Source: Flavobacterium inviolabile
GTDB lineage: Bacteria; Bacteroidota; Bacteroidia; Flavobacteriales; Flavobacteriaceae
Reading direction: 5' to 3'
DNA: 64,000 nt
Assembly: GCF_013389455.1 (NCBI RefSeq)
Contig: NZ_CP058278.1
Location: 186,001-250,000, forward strand
Part shown: piece after piece, positions 1 to 6,648 of the stretch
Position numbering within the stretch: the stretch's first letter is position 1
Layout: each line of letters opens with the position of its first letter
Made by a program: the position numbers and the translations under genes
The notes under the pieces: model-generated
The model's database searches: none
The model's input: only the letters and a program-made list of their open reading frames with translations
Told to the model about the DNA's origin: nothing

Positions 1-193
1 CGAGGTGTCCGTGTGTGAGCAGTACATAATCTATTGTGGATGGCAACACCGATATCGGGTTCCAGTTTAAATCCCGCAACGCTCTTTCGCCCTGAAAAAG
101 ACCACAGTCCACCAATATCCGGATTCCGTTGCTCTCAATCAAAGTTTTTGATCCCGTAACGGTTCCTGCACCTCCTAAAAACTGAATTTTCAT
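1..193 (-). CDS. MBL-fold metallohydrolase, beta-CASP type (N-terminal part only)
   Basis: The reading frame starts at the ATG at 193 and runs off the left edge, so only about 64 residues are visible. They begin MKIQFLGGAGTVTGSK, continue with an ILVDCGLFQG segment and end in LLTHGHL, the start of the HxHxDH zinc-binding motif of the metallo-beta-lactamase fold. The GGAGTVTGSK opening is characteristic of bacterial beta-CASP exonuclease/CPSF-like proteins, which process RNA, but the beta-CASP domain itself lies outside the window. The gene is three bases downstream of the ATP-cone nuclease gene, so the two are probably cotranscribed. The fold is clear; the substrate (RNA or other) is inferred. 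Confidence 0.8.
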   Translation of the reverse strand, partial: MKIQFLGGAGTVTGSKTLIESNGIRILVDCGLFQGERALRDLNWNPISVLPSTIDYVLLTHGHL

Positions 194-196
194 AGT

Positions 197-1054
197 CTAA
201 TCATTAAAAATTACACATTTATTTCCGATGTATTCACACAGCTCGGAAGCTTCCCTTATAATATTTCTGATTCTGTTCGAATGGACATTAATATCCGAAA
301 GCAGCTGGCTGTTCTCGATAAGTTCGGATGCCAGCAATACATTACTGATCAGTAGTTTTTCTTTTTCGGCCTGCGTGAGTGTCGTCAGGCAGGTTATCGG
401 AAACAATCCGCTCTGCTCGATTTTATATTTCAGACTTTCCTTATCCGGATAGTCCCAGCTGATCATTTTCAGATCGGAACAGCGGCCAAACTGCAAAGCT
501 TCCGAAGTGAACCGGTTATTTGTAATCACCCAGCATTTGCTGATCGTGTCACTCTGACTGAATACGGAATGGGTTTTATTTTTCAGGTCATTAAACCGGG
601 AAAGGATGTACATGGGTATTTTAACATCGGATTTTACATCGTTGCGGCTGTGAAATTTACATTCCACCATACCTACTTTCAGGTCTTTTTTTACCAGCAC
701 ATCGATTTCGTGTGTCACACATTTCCCGTTAAGTATCAAATTGGTTTTGGCTGTATATCCTTCTGTTTCGAAAAGTAACGCCACATATTTTTCAAAGAAA
801 AAACCGGCCGGACCCAAAGCCTGAACCGCCGCTTTCAGATTGTAGCGCGCCGCATGTACTTTGGATGATTTTTTGAGTAACTGAAAAGCCAGTCTGTATA
901 TCTTTTTGGTGGGCATACCATCGTAGATCTCCTGTTCGATAATGTTCAGGATTTCATTTATCTTCTCTGTACCGGCACCCGACAGATGAAGTGATTTCCG
1001 AAGCTTCTCACTGTCAAATTTTACAATATCCCCGGACTGCTTTACAACTTTCAT
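197..1054 (-). CDS. ATP-cone domain fused to a PD-(D/E)XK restriction-endonuclease-like domain
   Basis: This is a 285-residue protein. Residues 1 to about 88 look like an ATP-cone, the nucleotide-sensing domain of ribonucleotide reductases and NrdR: it opens MKVVKQSGDIVKFDSEKLRK, as ATP-cones do. Residues about 88-180 carry a nuclease-like core with EID (Asp118) followed by VECKFHS (Glu131, Lys133), matching the D-(E/Q)xK active site of Mrr-like PD-(D/E)XK enzymes. The rest is helical with no recognised domain. The active-site residues are intact, so catalytic activity is plausible. The downstream MBL-fold gene begins three bases after the stop codon, suggesting joint function in nucleic-acid processing. 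ATP or dATP control of a nuclease is an inference from the domain pairing. Confidence 0.75.
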   Translation of the reverse strand: MKVVKQSGDIVKFDSEKLRKSLHLSGAGTEKINEILNIIEQEIYDGMPTKKIYRLAFQLLKKSSKVHAARYNLKAAVQALGPAGFFFEKYVALLFETEGYTAKTNLILNGKCVTHEIDVLVKKDLKVGMVECKFHSRNDVKSDVKIPMYILSRFNDLKNKTHSVFSQSDTISKCWVITNNRFTSEALQFGRCSDLKMISWDYPDKESLKYKIEQSGLFPITCLTTLTQAEKEKLLISNVLLASELIENSQLLSDINVHSNRIRNIIREASELCEYIGNKCVIFND

Positions 1055-1098
1055 CCTTTTAAAAAAGTTTGGTTACTTCCTTAAAGGTACAAAAAATA

Positions 1099-1542
1099 TT
1101 ATGAATTTTTCTGCTGATAATAAAACGCCGGAATAAACAAAACCAGGAATAACGGCTGAATCAAAAACCTCCGGATATAAAAAAGGAGCATATAATCCGG
1201 TTTATCCGAACTGAGCAGTACCGCAAAAAATGCCGTGAGAAGTACTACCAAAAAGAAAACGTATAAAAGAGCGGCCAGTTTTACCAATGACACGTCTTTA
1301 AAGATAAAATAAATAATGAGCAGGGAAAGTACCGTATTTAAAAAGTACCGTAAAAACAGCCCTCCGAATAAGGCTCCGGTATGGTATTCCGGCAAAACGG
1401 CTGCCTGGAATTCTCCTTTAAAAAAATCCAGGAACGGATCATAAAAAAGTGCGGCTTCAAAAGCCCGGATACAAACCAGTAAAAAAATCAAAACGGCAAC
1501 AACCAGCCATCTTCCTTTATTTTCCGATAGTTTTTTTAGCAT
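1099..1542 (-). CDS. exosortase F system-associated membrane protein
   Basis: A 147-residue protein with about four hydrophobic membrane-spanning stretches. I take the ATG at 1542 (MLKKLSENKGRW) as the start; it overlaps the 3' end of xrtF by 26 bases, typical of translational coupling. In flavobacteria a small polytopic protein of this length directly follows xrtF and is annotated as an exosortase F-associated protein; position, size and topology fit. No catalytic residues are evident. Its role is unknown; a chaperone or partner for XrtF in the inner membrane is the obvious guess. Confidence 0.7.
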   Translation of the reverse strand: MLKKLSENKGRWLVVAVLIFLLVCIRAFEAALFYDPFLDFFKGEFQAAVLPEYHTGALFGGLFLRYFLNTVLSLLIIYFIFKDVSLVKLAALLYVFFLVVLLTAFFAVLLSSDKPDYMLLFYIRRFLIQPLFLVLFIPAFYYQQKNS

Positions 1543-2074
1543 AACCTGAAAATTTTTGAACCCACAATACCCATAACACAAAAACTACTCCGTAAATAAA
1601 AAGCGGAAAAATCACGCCATGCAATAAATGTTCCTGCTCCGGATAGCTGTTTAAAGCAATCGTAATGAGTGCAATTCTAATAACATTCAGGATGTGGATC
1701 AGGAGTATTCCAATTACAATATAAAGTCCTGTTTTGAGCCATCGGGACGAAAAGGCGAAGATAAAGGCGGCAAACAAAATCATAATGCTAACGGCATTAC
1801 AACCTTCCACTACCCGCACTACCGATTTGTTGTGCAGTAAAATATTGACCGAAGCTTCCGTTGGATTGGGTTTTGCAGAAGCCTCCTGGTTAAGGAACAG
1901 CAAGGTCTTTTCCACCTGGGAAGCAACCGCTTTTGTAATGCCGTCTGTTTCTCTGTTTTGAGCATCATACTGACTCAGATAGCACTTGTAGCCAACCGTG
2001 AGTCCTATATATAGGAGTAGGAATTTTATCAAAAAGATAAAAAAGGGTTTGTATTGTAGCAATAGATTTTTCAA
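1517..2074 (-). CDS. xrtF: exosortase family protein XrtF
   Basis: Exosortases are integral-membrane cysteine transpeptidases that cut C-terminal sorting signals from exported proteins. This one has the family triad: Cys92 in VEGCNAVSI, Arg133 in NVIRIAL and His152 in LLHGVIF, spread over several transmembrane helices. No in-frame ATG precedes residue 98, so the start must be TTG. A TTG at 2092 exists but lies inside the probable -7 promoter box (2090-2097), so I choose the TTG at 2074, giving MKNLLLQYKPF and 185 residues. The partner gene overlaps its end. No protein in this window carries an obvious XrtF sorting signal, so the substrates lie elsewhere. Confidence 0.85.
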   Translation of the reverse strand: MKNLLLQYKPFFIFLIKFLLLYIGLTVGYKCYLSQYDAQNRETDGITKAVASQVEKTLLFLNQEASAKPNPTEASVNILLHNKSVVRVVEGCNAVSIMILFAAFIFAFSSRWLKTGLYIVIGILLIHILNVIRIALITIALNSYPEQEHLLHGVIFPLFIYGVVFVLWVLWVQKFSGYAKKTIGK

Positions 2075-2089
2075 ACCGTTTATTTTTAA

Positions 2090-2097
2090 CAAAAATA
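2090..2097 (-). promoter_or_regulatory. -7 promoter box for xrtF
   Basis: On the minus strand this reads TATTTTTG, matching the Bacteroidota TAnnTTTG element. It lies 15 bases before the TTG chosen as the xrtF start and overlaps the alternative TTG at 2092, which argues against that upstream start. No clear -33 TTTG was found. Confidence 0.4.
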
Positions 2098-2122
2098 TAA
2101 AAATTAAAAGACCTCAAATAAA

Positions 2123-2130
2123 TACTTTTG
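2123..2130 (+). promoter_or_regulatory. -7 promoter box for the GAF protein gene
   Basis: TACTTTTG matches TAnnTTTG and ends 13 bases before the ATG at 2144, leaving a leader of about ten bases. It is back to back with the xrtF box, so the 50-base gap is a divergent promoter region. Confidence 0.5.
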
Positions 2131-2143
2131 CAAAAAGAATGTT

Positions 2144-2599
2144 ATGAAATTTCAAGAATTAGAACCAAAAATAACCGCTATCGTTTCGCAAACGGAACTT
2201 AACAGAGCGGAAAAGTTAACAAACATCTGTCAGTTACTCAAAGACAATGTCGATTATTATGACTGGGTTGGTTTTTACTTCCGCAACGGTGAAAAAGAAG
2301 AATTGATTCTGGGACCTTATGTAGGTGCGCCTACAGACCATACGGTAATTCCTTTCGGAAAAGGCATCTGCGGTCAGGTTGCCGTTTCAAACCAGAATTT
2401 TGTGGTTCCCGATGTACAGGCACAGGACAATTACATTGCCTGCAGTTTTACAGTAAAATCGGAAATTGTGGTTCCTTTATTTGTAAATGGCGCGAATATC
2501 GGGCAGATTGACATTGATTCCAACGTACTTGATCCGTTTACAGCGGCCGACGAACGCTTTCTGGAGTTTGTAAATCAAGAAGTTGCAAAACTTTTTTAA
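2144..2599 (+). CDS. GAF-domain protein, free methionine-(R)-sulfoxide reductase-like
   Basis: A single GAF domain of 151 residues filling the whole protein, the usual size of free methionine-(R)-sulfoxide reductase (MsrC/fRMsr), which reduces free oxidised methionine in the cytoplasm. Family motifs visible are FGKGICGQVA with Cys76 and YIACSFTVKSEIVVPL with Cys100, corresponding to E. coli Cys94 and the catalytic Cys118. The third conserved cysteine (E. coli Cys84) is replaced: the segment just before IPFGKG is TDHTV. Two cysteines are enough for a disulfide relay, so activity is likely. It is a stand-alone gene with its own promoter. Confidence 0.75.
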   Translation: MKFQELEPKITAIVSQTELNRAEKLTNICQLLKDNVDYYDWVGFYFRNGEKEELILGPYVGAPTDHTVIPFGKGICGQVAVSNQNFVVPDVQAQDNYIACSFTVKSEIVVPLFVNGANIGQIDIDSNVLDPFTAADERFLEFVNQEVAKLF

Positions 2600-2617
2600 C
2601 GATGTTTGGTCATTTTA

Positions 2618-2648
2618 TTTGTCAATTAAAAAAATAAATCTACCTTTG
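2618..2648 (+). promoter_or_regulatory. promoter of rpsO
   Basis: TTTG at 2618-2621, 19 bases, then TACCTTTG at 2641-2648: a textbook Bacteroidota -33/-7 pair. The ATG of rpsO is at 2705, leaving a leader of about 50 bases. Confidence 0.75.
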
Positions 2649-2704
2649 CACACGAATAGGAAAATCCTAATTCACTACATAATAATCATTTAAACAATAT
2701 TAGC

Positions 2705-2974
2705 ATGTATTTAACTAAAGAAGTTAAAGCGGAAATTTTCGCAAAACATGGTGGAAACGCTGTTAACACAGGTTCGGCTGAAGGGCAAATTGCTTTATTC
2801 ACATTCAGAATTAGCCACTTGACTGAGCACTTGAAAAAAAATCGTCACGATTTTAACACAGAGCGTTCACTAGTTCTTTTAGTAGGTAAAAGAAGAAGCC
2901 TTCTTGACTACTTAAAGAAAAAAGATATCAACAGATATCGTGAGATTATCAAAGAATTAAACATCAGAAAATAA
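2705..2974 (+). CDS. rpsO: 30S ribosomal protein S15
   Basis: An 89-residue protein, the normal S15 length. It shows the four-helix S15 pattern, including TGSAEGQIALFTFRISHLTEH, then the HDFNTERSL segment and GKRRSLLDYLKKKD in the 16S rRNA-binding region. S15 binds the central domain of 16S rRNA early in 30S assembly. The gene lies upstream of pnp, an arrangement conserved across many bacteria, with a terminator and a leader hairpin between the two. Confidence 0.97.
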   Translation: MYLTKEVKAEIFAKHGGNAVNTGSAEGQIALFTFRISHLTEHLKKNRHDFNTERSLVLLVGKRRSLLDYLKKKDINRYREIIKELNIRK

Positions 2975-2981
2975 TCACAAG

Positions 2982-3009
2982 AAAAGAGGTGCCCGCGCGC
3001 CTCTTTTTG
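2982..3009 (+). terminator. intrinsic terminator after rpsO
   Basis: An eight-base-pair stem, AGAGGTGC with GCGCCTCT and loop CCGC (2985-3004), is followed by a T-run. It separates rpsO from pnp and would terminate or attenuate read-through. Confidence 0.75.
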
Positions 3010-3051
3010 TTTTGTATATTTTGACAGAAAAAGTTTGGTTTTTCATTGGGT

Positions 3052-3108
3052 ATTAGACAACTACACAACAACAACGACAACAACACAACTAAAACCCATT
3101 TGTCTAAT
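3052..3108 (+). promoter_or_regulatory. pnp leader stem-loop with CA-rich loop
   Basis: ATTAGACAA (3052-3060) pairs perfectly with TTGTCTAAT (3100-3108) around a 39-base loop made almost only of A and C (repeated ACAAC words, a single G). It sits 20 bases before the pnp start. In E. coli pnp is autoregulated through a leader stem-loop; this unrelated hairpin could play the same part, which is inference. Confidence 0.45.
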
Positions 3109-3128
3109 TAAGAATTAAAATTAATTTT

Positions 3129-5291
3129 ATGGTTCCTAAGGTTACCCAAGAAATTATCGATTTAGGAGATGGTAGAACCATTTCTATCGAAACAGGAAAA
3201 CTAGCCAAACAAGCAGACGGTTCTGTCGTGGTTCGTATGGGCGATGCAATGCTTTTAGCTACTGCTGTATCTGCCCGTACTGCCAGTCCAGGCATTGATT
3301 TTCTACCGCTAACTGTAGATTATCGCGAAAAATTTGCTGCAGCTGGTCGCTTCCCTGGCGGATTTTTTAAACGTGAAGCACGTCCAAGTGACCGCGAAGT
3401 ATTAACGATGCGTTTAGTAGACCGTGTATTACGTCCGCTTTTCCCGGATGATTATCATGCCGAAACACAGGTAATGATTCAGTTAATGTCGCATGATGAA
3501 AATGTGATGCCGGATGCATTAGCCGGATTAGCAGCATCAGCAGCATTGGCAGTTTCTGACATCCCGTTCACAACTTATATTTCTGAAGTTCGTGTGGGAC
3601 GTGTAGACGGAAAATTAATCATCAACCCAAGTAAAGAACAATTAGAGCAATCTGACATCGACATGATGATTGGTGCTTCTAAGGATTCTGTTGCGATGGT
3701 TGAAGGTGAAATGAAAGAAATTTCCGAAAAGGAAATGGTTGAAGCAATTAAATTTGCTCACGACGCGATCAAATTACAGGTTGAAGCACAGGAGAAATTA
3801 CGTCAAGCTTTAGGTTTAACTGAAGTACGTACTTATGAAGAGGAGAAAAATGACGAGGCTATTTATGCCAAAGTAAAAGAAGCGGCTTATGCACAATGCT
3901 ATGCTATTGCACAAGAAGGTACTTCCAAACAAGAAAGAGGCGAGAAATTTGCCAACGTTAAAGAAGAAGTAAAAGCTTTATTTACAGAAGAAGAATTAGC
4001 TGAAAATGGCGATCTAGTATCGAAATACTTTTCAAAAACACAAAAAGAAGCGGTTCGTAATGTAATCTTAGATTTAGGACTACGTTTAGACGGTAGAAAA
4101 ACTACAGAAATTCGTCCAATCTGGTGCGAAGTAGATTATTTACCATCGACTCACGGATCGGCAATATTTACCAGAGGTGAAACTCAGGCATTAGCAACTG
4201 TAACTCTTGGAACATCAAGAGAAGCTAATATCATTGATTTACCATCAGAGCAGGGAGAAGAAAGATTCTATTTACATTATAATTTCCCTCCATTCTCTAC
4301 AGGTGAAGCAAAACCATTAAGAGGAACTTCCAGAAGAGAGGTAGGACATGGTAACTTAGCACAACGTGCTTTAAAGAACATGATTCCTGCAGATTGTCCT
4401 TACACTATCCGTGTGGTATCAGAAGTATTGGAATCTAACGGTTCTTCTTCGATGGCAACGGTTTGTGCCGGAACATTATCGTTAATGGATGCTGGAGTAC
4501 AAATCTCAAAACCGGTTTCCGGTATTGCCATGGGATTAATTTCCGATGACAAAACAGGACGTTGGGCGGTATTGTCTGACATCTTAGGTGATGAAGATCA
4601 CTTAGGAGATATGGACTTTAAAGTTACCGGTACAGCTGACGGTATCACTGCTTGTCAGATGGATATTAAAATTGAAGGTTTAGCATACGATATTATGGAG
4701 AAAGCATTAGAGCAGGCTCGTGATGGACGTCTTCATATTTTAGGAAAACTAACGGAAACATTAGCAGCACCAAATGCAACTGTTAAACCAAAAGCACCAA
4801 AAATCATCAAAGTTGAAATCCCTAAAGATTTCATCGGAGCTGTTATCGGACCTGGAGGTAAAAACATTCAGGCGCTACAGGCAGAAACCGAAACAACTAT
4901 CGTTATTAACGAAGAAGGTGATTTAGGTATTATTGAAATTTTAGGTACAAATGCTGCCGGTATGGACAGAGCAATCAGCGCTATCCAGAATACGATATTC
5001 TCTCCTGTTGAAGGTGAAACATACAACGTTAAGGTTGTTAAAGTTTTAGAATTCGGAGCTGTTGTAGAATTTGTTCCTGGTAAAGAAACATTACTTCACG
5101 TTTCGGAAATTGACTGGAAACGTATTGAAAACGTAGCTGACGTTATTAAAGTTGGTGATGTTTTTGACGTGAAATATATGGGTATTGATCCAAAAACCAA
5201 AAAAGCTAAAGTTTCTAAAAAAGCTTTATTGCCAAGACCTCCAAGAGAAGACAAAAAGGAGGATAAAAAAGACACTACTCAACAAGGTTAA
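3129..5291 (+). CDS. pnp: polyribonucleotide nucleotidyltransferase (PNPase)
   Basis: PNPase degrades RNA 3' to 5' with phosphate and can add tails in reverse. The 720-residue protein has the full domain order: first RNase PH-like domain (about 10-230), a helical linker, second RNase PH domain (about 320-540) carrying the catalytic region with [19 protein letters not shown] and [13 protein letters not shown], a KH domain with IGPGGKNIQ, and a C-terminal S1 domain. The tail is lysine-rich. The gene follows rpsO and is closed by a strong terminator; the hairpin in its leader may mediate autoregulation. Confidence 0.97.
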   Translation: MVPKVTQEIIDLGDGRTISIETGKLAKQADGSVVVRMGDAMLLATAVSARTASPGIDFLPLTVDYREKFAAAGRFPGGFFKREARPSDREVLTMRLVDRVLRPLFPDDYHAETQVMIQLMSHDENVMPDALAGLAASAALAVSDIPFTTYISEVRVGRVDGKLIINPSKEQLEQSDIDMMIGASKDSVAMVEGEMKEISEKEMVEAIKFAHDAIKLQVEAQEKLRQALGLTEVRTYEEEKNDEAIYAKVKEAAYAQCYAIAQEGTSKQERGEKFANVKEEVKALFTEEELAENGDLVSKYFSKTQKEAVRNVILDLGLRLDGRKTTEIRPIWCEVDYLPSTHGSAIFTRGETQALATVTLGTSREANIIDLPSEQGEERFYLHYNFPPFSTGEAKPLRGTSRREVGHGNLAQRALKNMIPADCPYTIRVVSEVLESNGSSSMATVCAGTLSLMDAGVQISKPVSGIAMGLISDDKTGRWAVLSDILGDEDHLGDMDFKVTGTADGITACQMDIKIEGLAYDIMEKALEQARDGRLHILGKLTETLAAPNATVKPKAPKIIKVEIPKDFIGAVIGPGGKNIQALQAETETTIVINEEGDLGIIEILGTNAAGMDRAISAIQNTIFSPVEGETYNVKVVKVLEFGAVVEFVPGKETLLHVSEIDWKRIENVADVIKVGDVFDVKYMGIDPKTKKAKVSKKALLPRPPREDKKEDKKDTTQQG

Positions 5292-5312
5292 TTTTTATAG
5301 AAATTAATTCAT

Positions 5313-5348
5313 AAAAGGCCCCGTTTCTTAACTGAGACGGGGCTTTTA
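5313..5348 (+). terminator. intrinsic terminator after pnp
   Basis: A stem built on GGCCCCGTTTC and GAGACGGGGCT with a six-base loop, flanked by A-run and T-run, lies just after the pnp stop codon. Confidence 0.85.
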
Positions 5349-5470
5349 AATTTTAACCTGCACATCTTTTTATACCGGAACCATTTCCCCTGAGTGCCCC
5401 TGTTTTTATTTCCATTTATAAAACAAATTCACTTTTTTAGTTTTTTTCTTTCATTTTTAAATTTAAATTC

Positions 5471-5478
5471 TACATTTG
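5471..5478 (+). promoter_or_regulatory. -7 promoter box, distal
   Basis: TACATTTG matches TAnnTTTG. A clear -33 TTTG is missing. Transcripts from here would carry about 410 untranslated bases before the gene at 5897. Confidence 0.35.
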
Positions 5479-5840
5479 TAGAAACAACTCTAAAAACATA
5501 GAGCAAAAGTTTTTACCAACTGTACGTTTCACAGTTAAACTAACTAAACCCAAAAACCTAAAAACCCACCAAAACCTACCGGAACTTATGACCAATTTAC
5601 AGAAAGAGAACTAACCAAGACCGGGACCACTCCACCATGAACAGAACAGCCGGCTGAACAGGAATACCGGAAATCTATGACGAATAACAGCCGTTAGTTA
5701 AAAGTTTATTACTTCAAACATGCGGATAGCATCATTAAGGATTTCTTTAATAATACCGCCTCTCAATTTGCCTCTTAAAATTTAACACTGTTCCTAAATG
5801 TTAATTTTTTCAAAAAGCATTTTCTATAGGATATTATTTA

Positions 5841-5848
5841 TACTTTTG
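5841..5848 (+). promoter_or_regulatory. -7 promoter box, proximal, for the TonB locus
   Basis: TACTTTTG matches TAnnTTTG and lies 48 bases before the ATG at 5897, a normal leader length. It probably drives the gene run from 5897 to 13607. Confidence 0.45.
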
Positions 5849-5896
5849 ACGCCTTTGTTCATTATCAATTTATCAATCAATCCACTATTTTTATAA

Positions 5897-6646
5897 ATGA
5901 TATTCAAAAACCCACTTAAACCATTATGCATTATACTGCCATATTCTTTATTTCTTAGCTTTTTACAATTACAAGCCCAATCCGGCGAAATACAATTGGC
6001 AAAAGCGTATGACAGCATTGCAGGAATTCAGGGCCTCAGCATTAGCAACGGCCTGATCCACTCCAATCCTTATCCCGTTCAAAACGGTAAATACAGGTAT
6101 TTTCGCTCCGATAAATTCGAAAAAGGAACCGTCATTTACAATGACCAGTATTATTATGACATCGATGTTAAATACGATCTCTACAATGATATTTTAATCT
6201 TCAAACCCGTAGGTGAAACCAACAATGTGGGAATTGAACTGATTCCGCAAAATGTCAATGCCTTTCTCATTAACGGCAAACGCTTTGTCAATCTCAACAA
6301 GGTTGTTTCTCCCCTGTTCACTTTTATCAAAGGCTATTATGAAGAAAACATCAGCGGTAAAAACTTTACGTTTTATATCAAACGTCATAAAGACCGCCGT
6401 GAAACTGTAACCGGAACAAGGATTTACAATGAATTTGAAAACAATGATGAATATTATGTTTACAGAGACAATAATTTCCACAAAGTAGCTTCAAAAAGTG
6501 ATGTTATCGCATTATTTCCTGATCTCAAGAAAAAAATCAATGACATCTACAGCATGAACAAATCCATCGAAAAAGAAGACAAAACACAATTCTTTGAAGA
6601 GTTAATGCAAAAAATAAACAATTTACTCGAAAATAAAACCCATTAA
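5897..6646 (+). CDS. secreted protein of unknown function, first gene of the TonB locus
   Basis: A 249-residue protein with an N-terminal signal peptide (hydrophobic to about residue 26, ending QLQAQ). The mature part is rich in aromatic and charged residues and in short strand-like segments (YYYDIDVKYDLYNDILIFKP), ending in a lysine/glutamate-rich helix. I recognise no family with confidence. Its stop codon is two bases before the ATG of the TonB-dependent receptor, so the two are translationally linked and probably work together in the periplasm or at the outer membrane. Function unknown. Confidence 0.7.
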   Translation: MIFKNPLKPLCIILPYSLFLSFLQLQAQSGEIQLAKAYDSIAGIQGLSISNGLIHSNPYPVQNGKYRYFRSDKFEKGTVIYNDQYYYDIDVKYDLYNDILIFKPVGETNNVGIELIPQNVNAFLINGKRFVNLNKVVSPLFTFIKGYYEENISGKNFTFYIKRHKDRRETVTGTRIYNEFENNDEYYVYRDNNFHKVASKSDVIALFPDLKKKINDIYSMNKSIEKEDKTQFFEELMQKINNLLENKTH

Positions 6647-6648
6647 TA

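Larger units (their letters stand above)
5349..5896 (+). other. 548-base non-coding stretch with two promoter boxes and a C/A-rich segment
   Basis: No open frame of note is present; the two ATGs at about 5588 and 5637 open frames of only eight and six codons. A -7 box TACATTTG sits at 5471-5478 and a second, TACTTTTG, at 5841-5848. Between them lies a strongly C/A-biased segment (about 5530-5590) preceded by a small hairpin, AACTGT/ACAGTT at 5518-5536. The first promoter would make an untranslated RNA of more than 350 bases, either a long leader for the downstream operon or a separate small RNA. Neither is proven. Confidence 0.4.

Noticed and set aside
2072..2092. xrtF start at TTG 2092
   Set aside because: It overlaps the -7 promoter box, and the TTG at 2074 gives the expected N-terminus.
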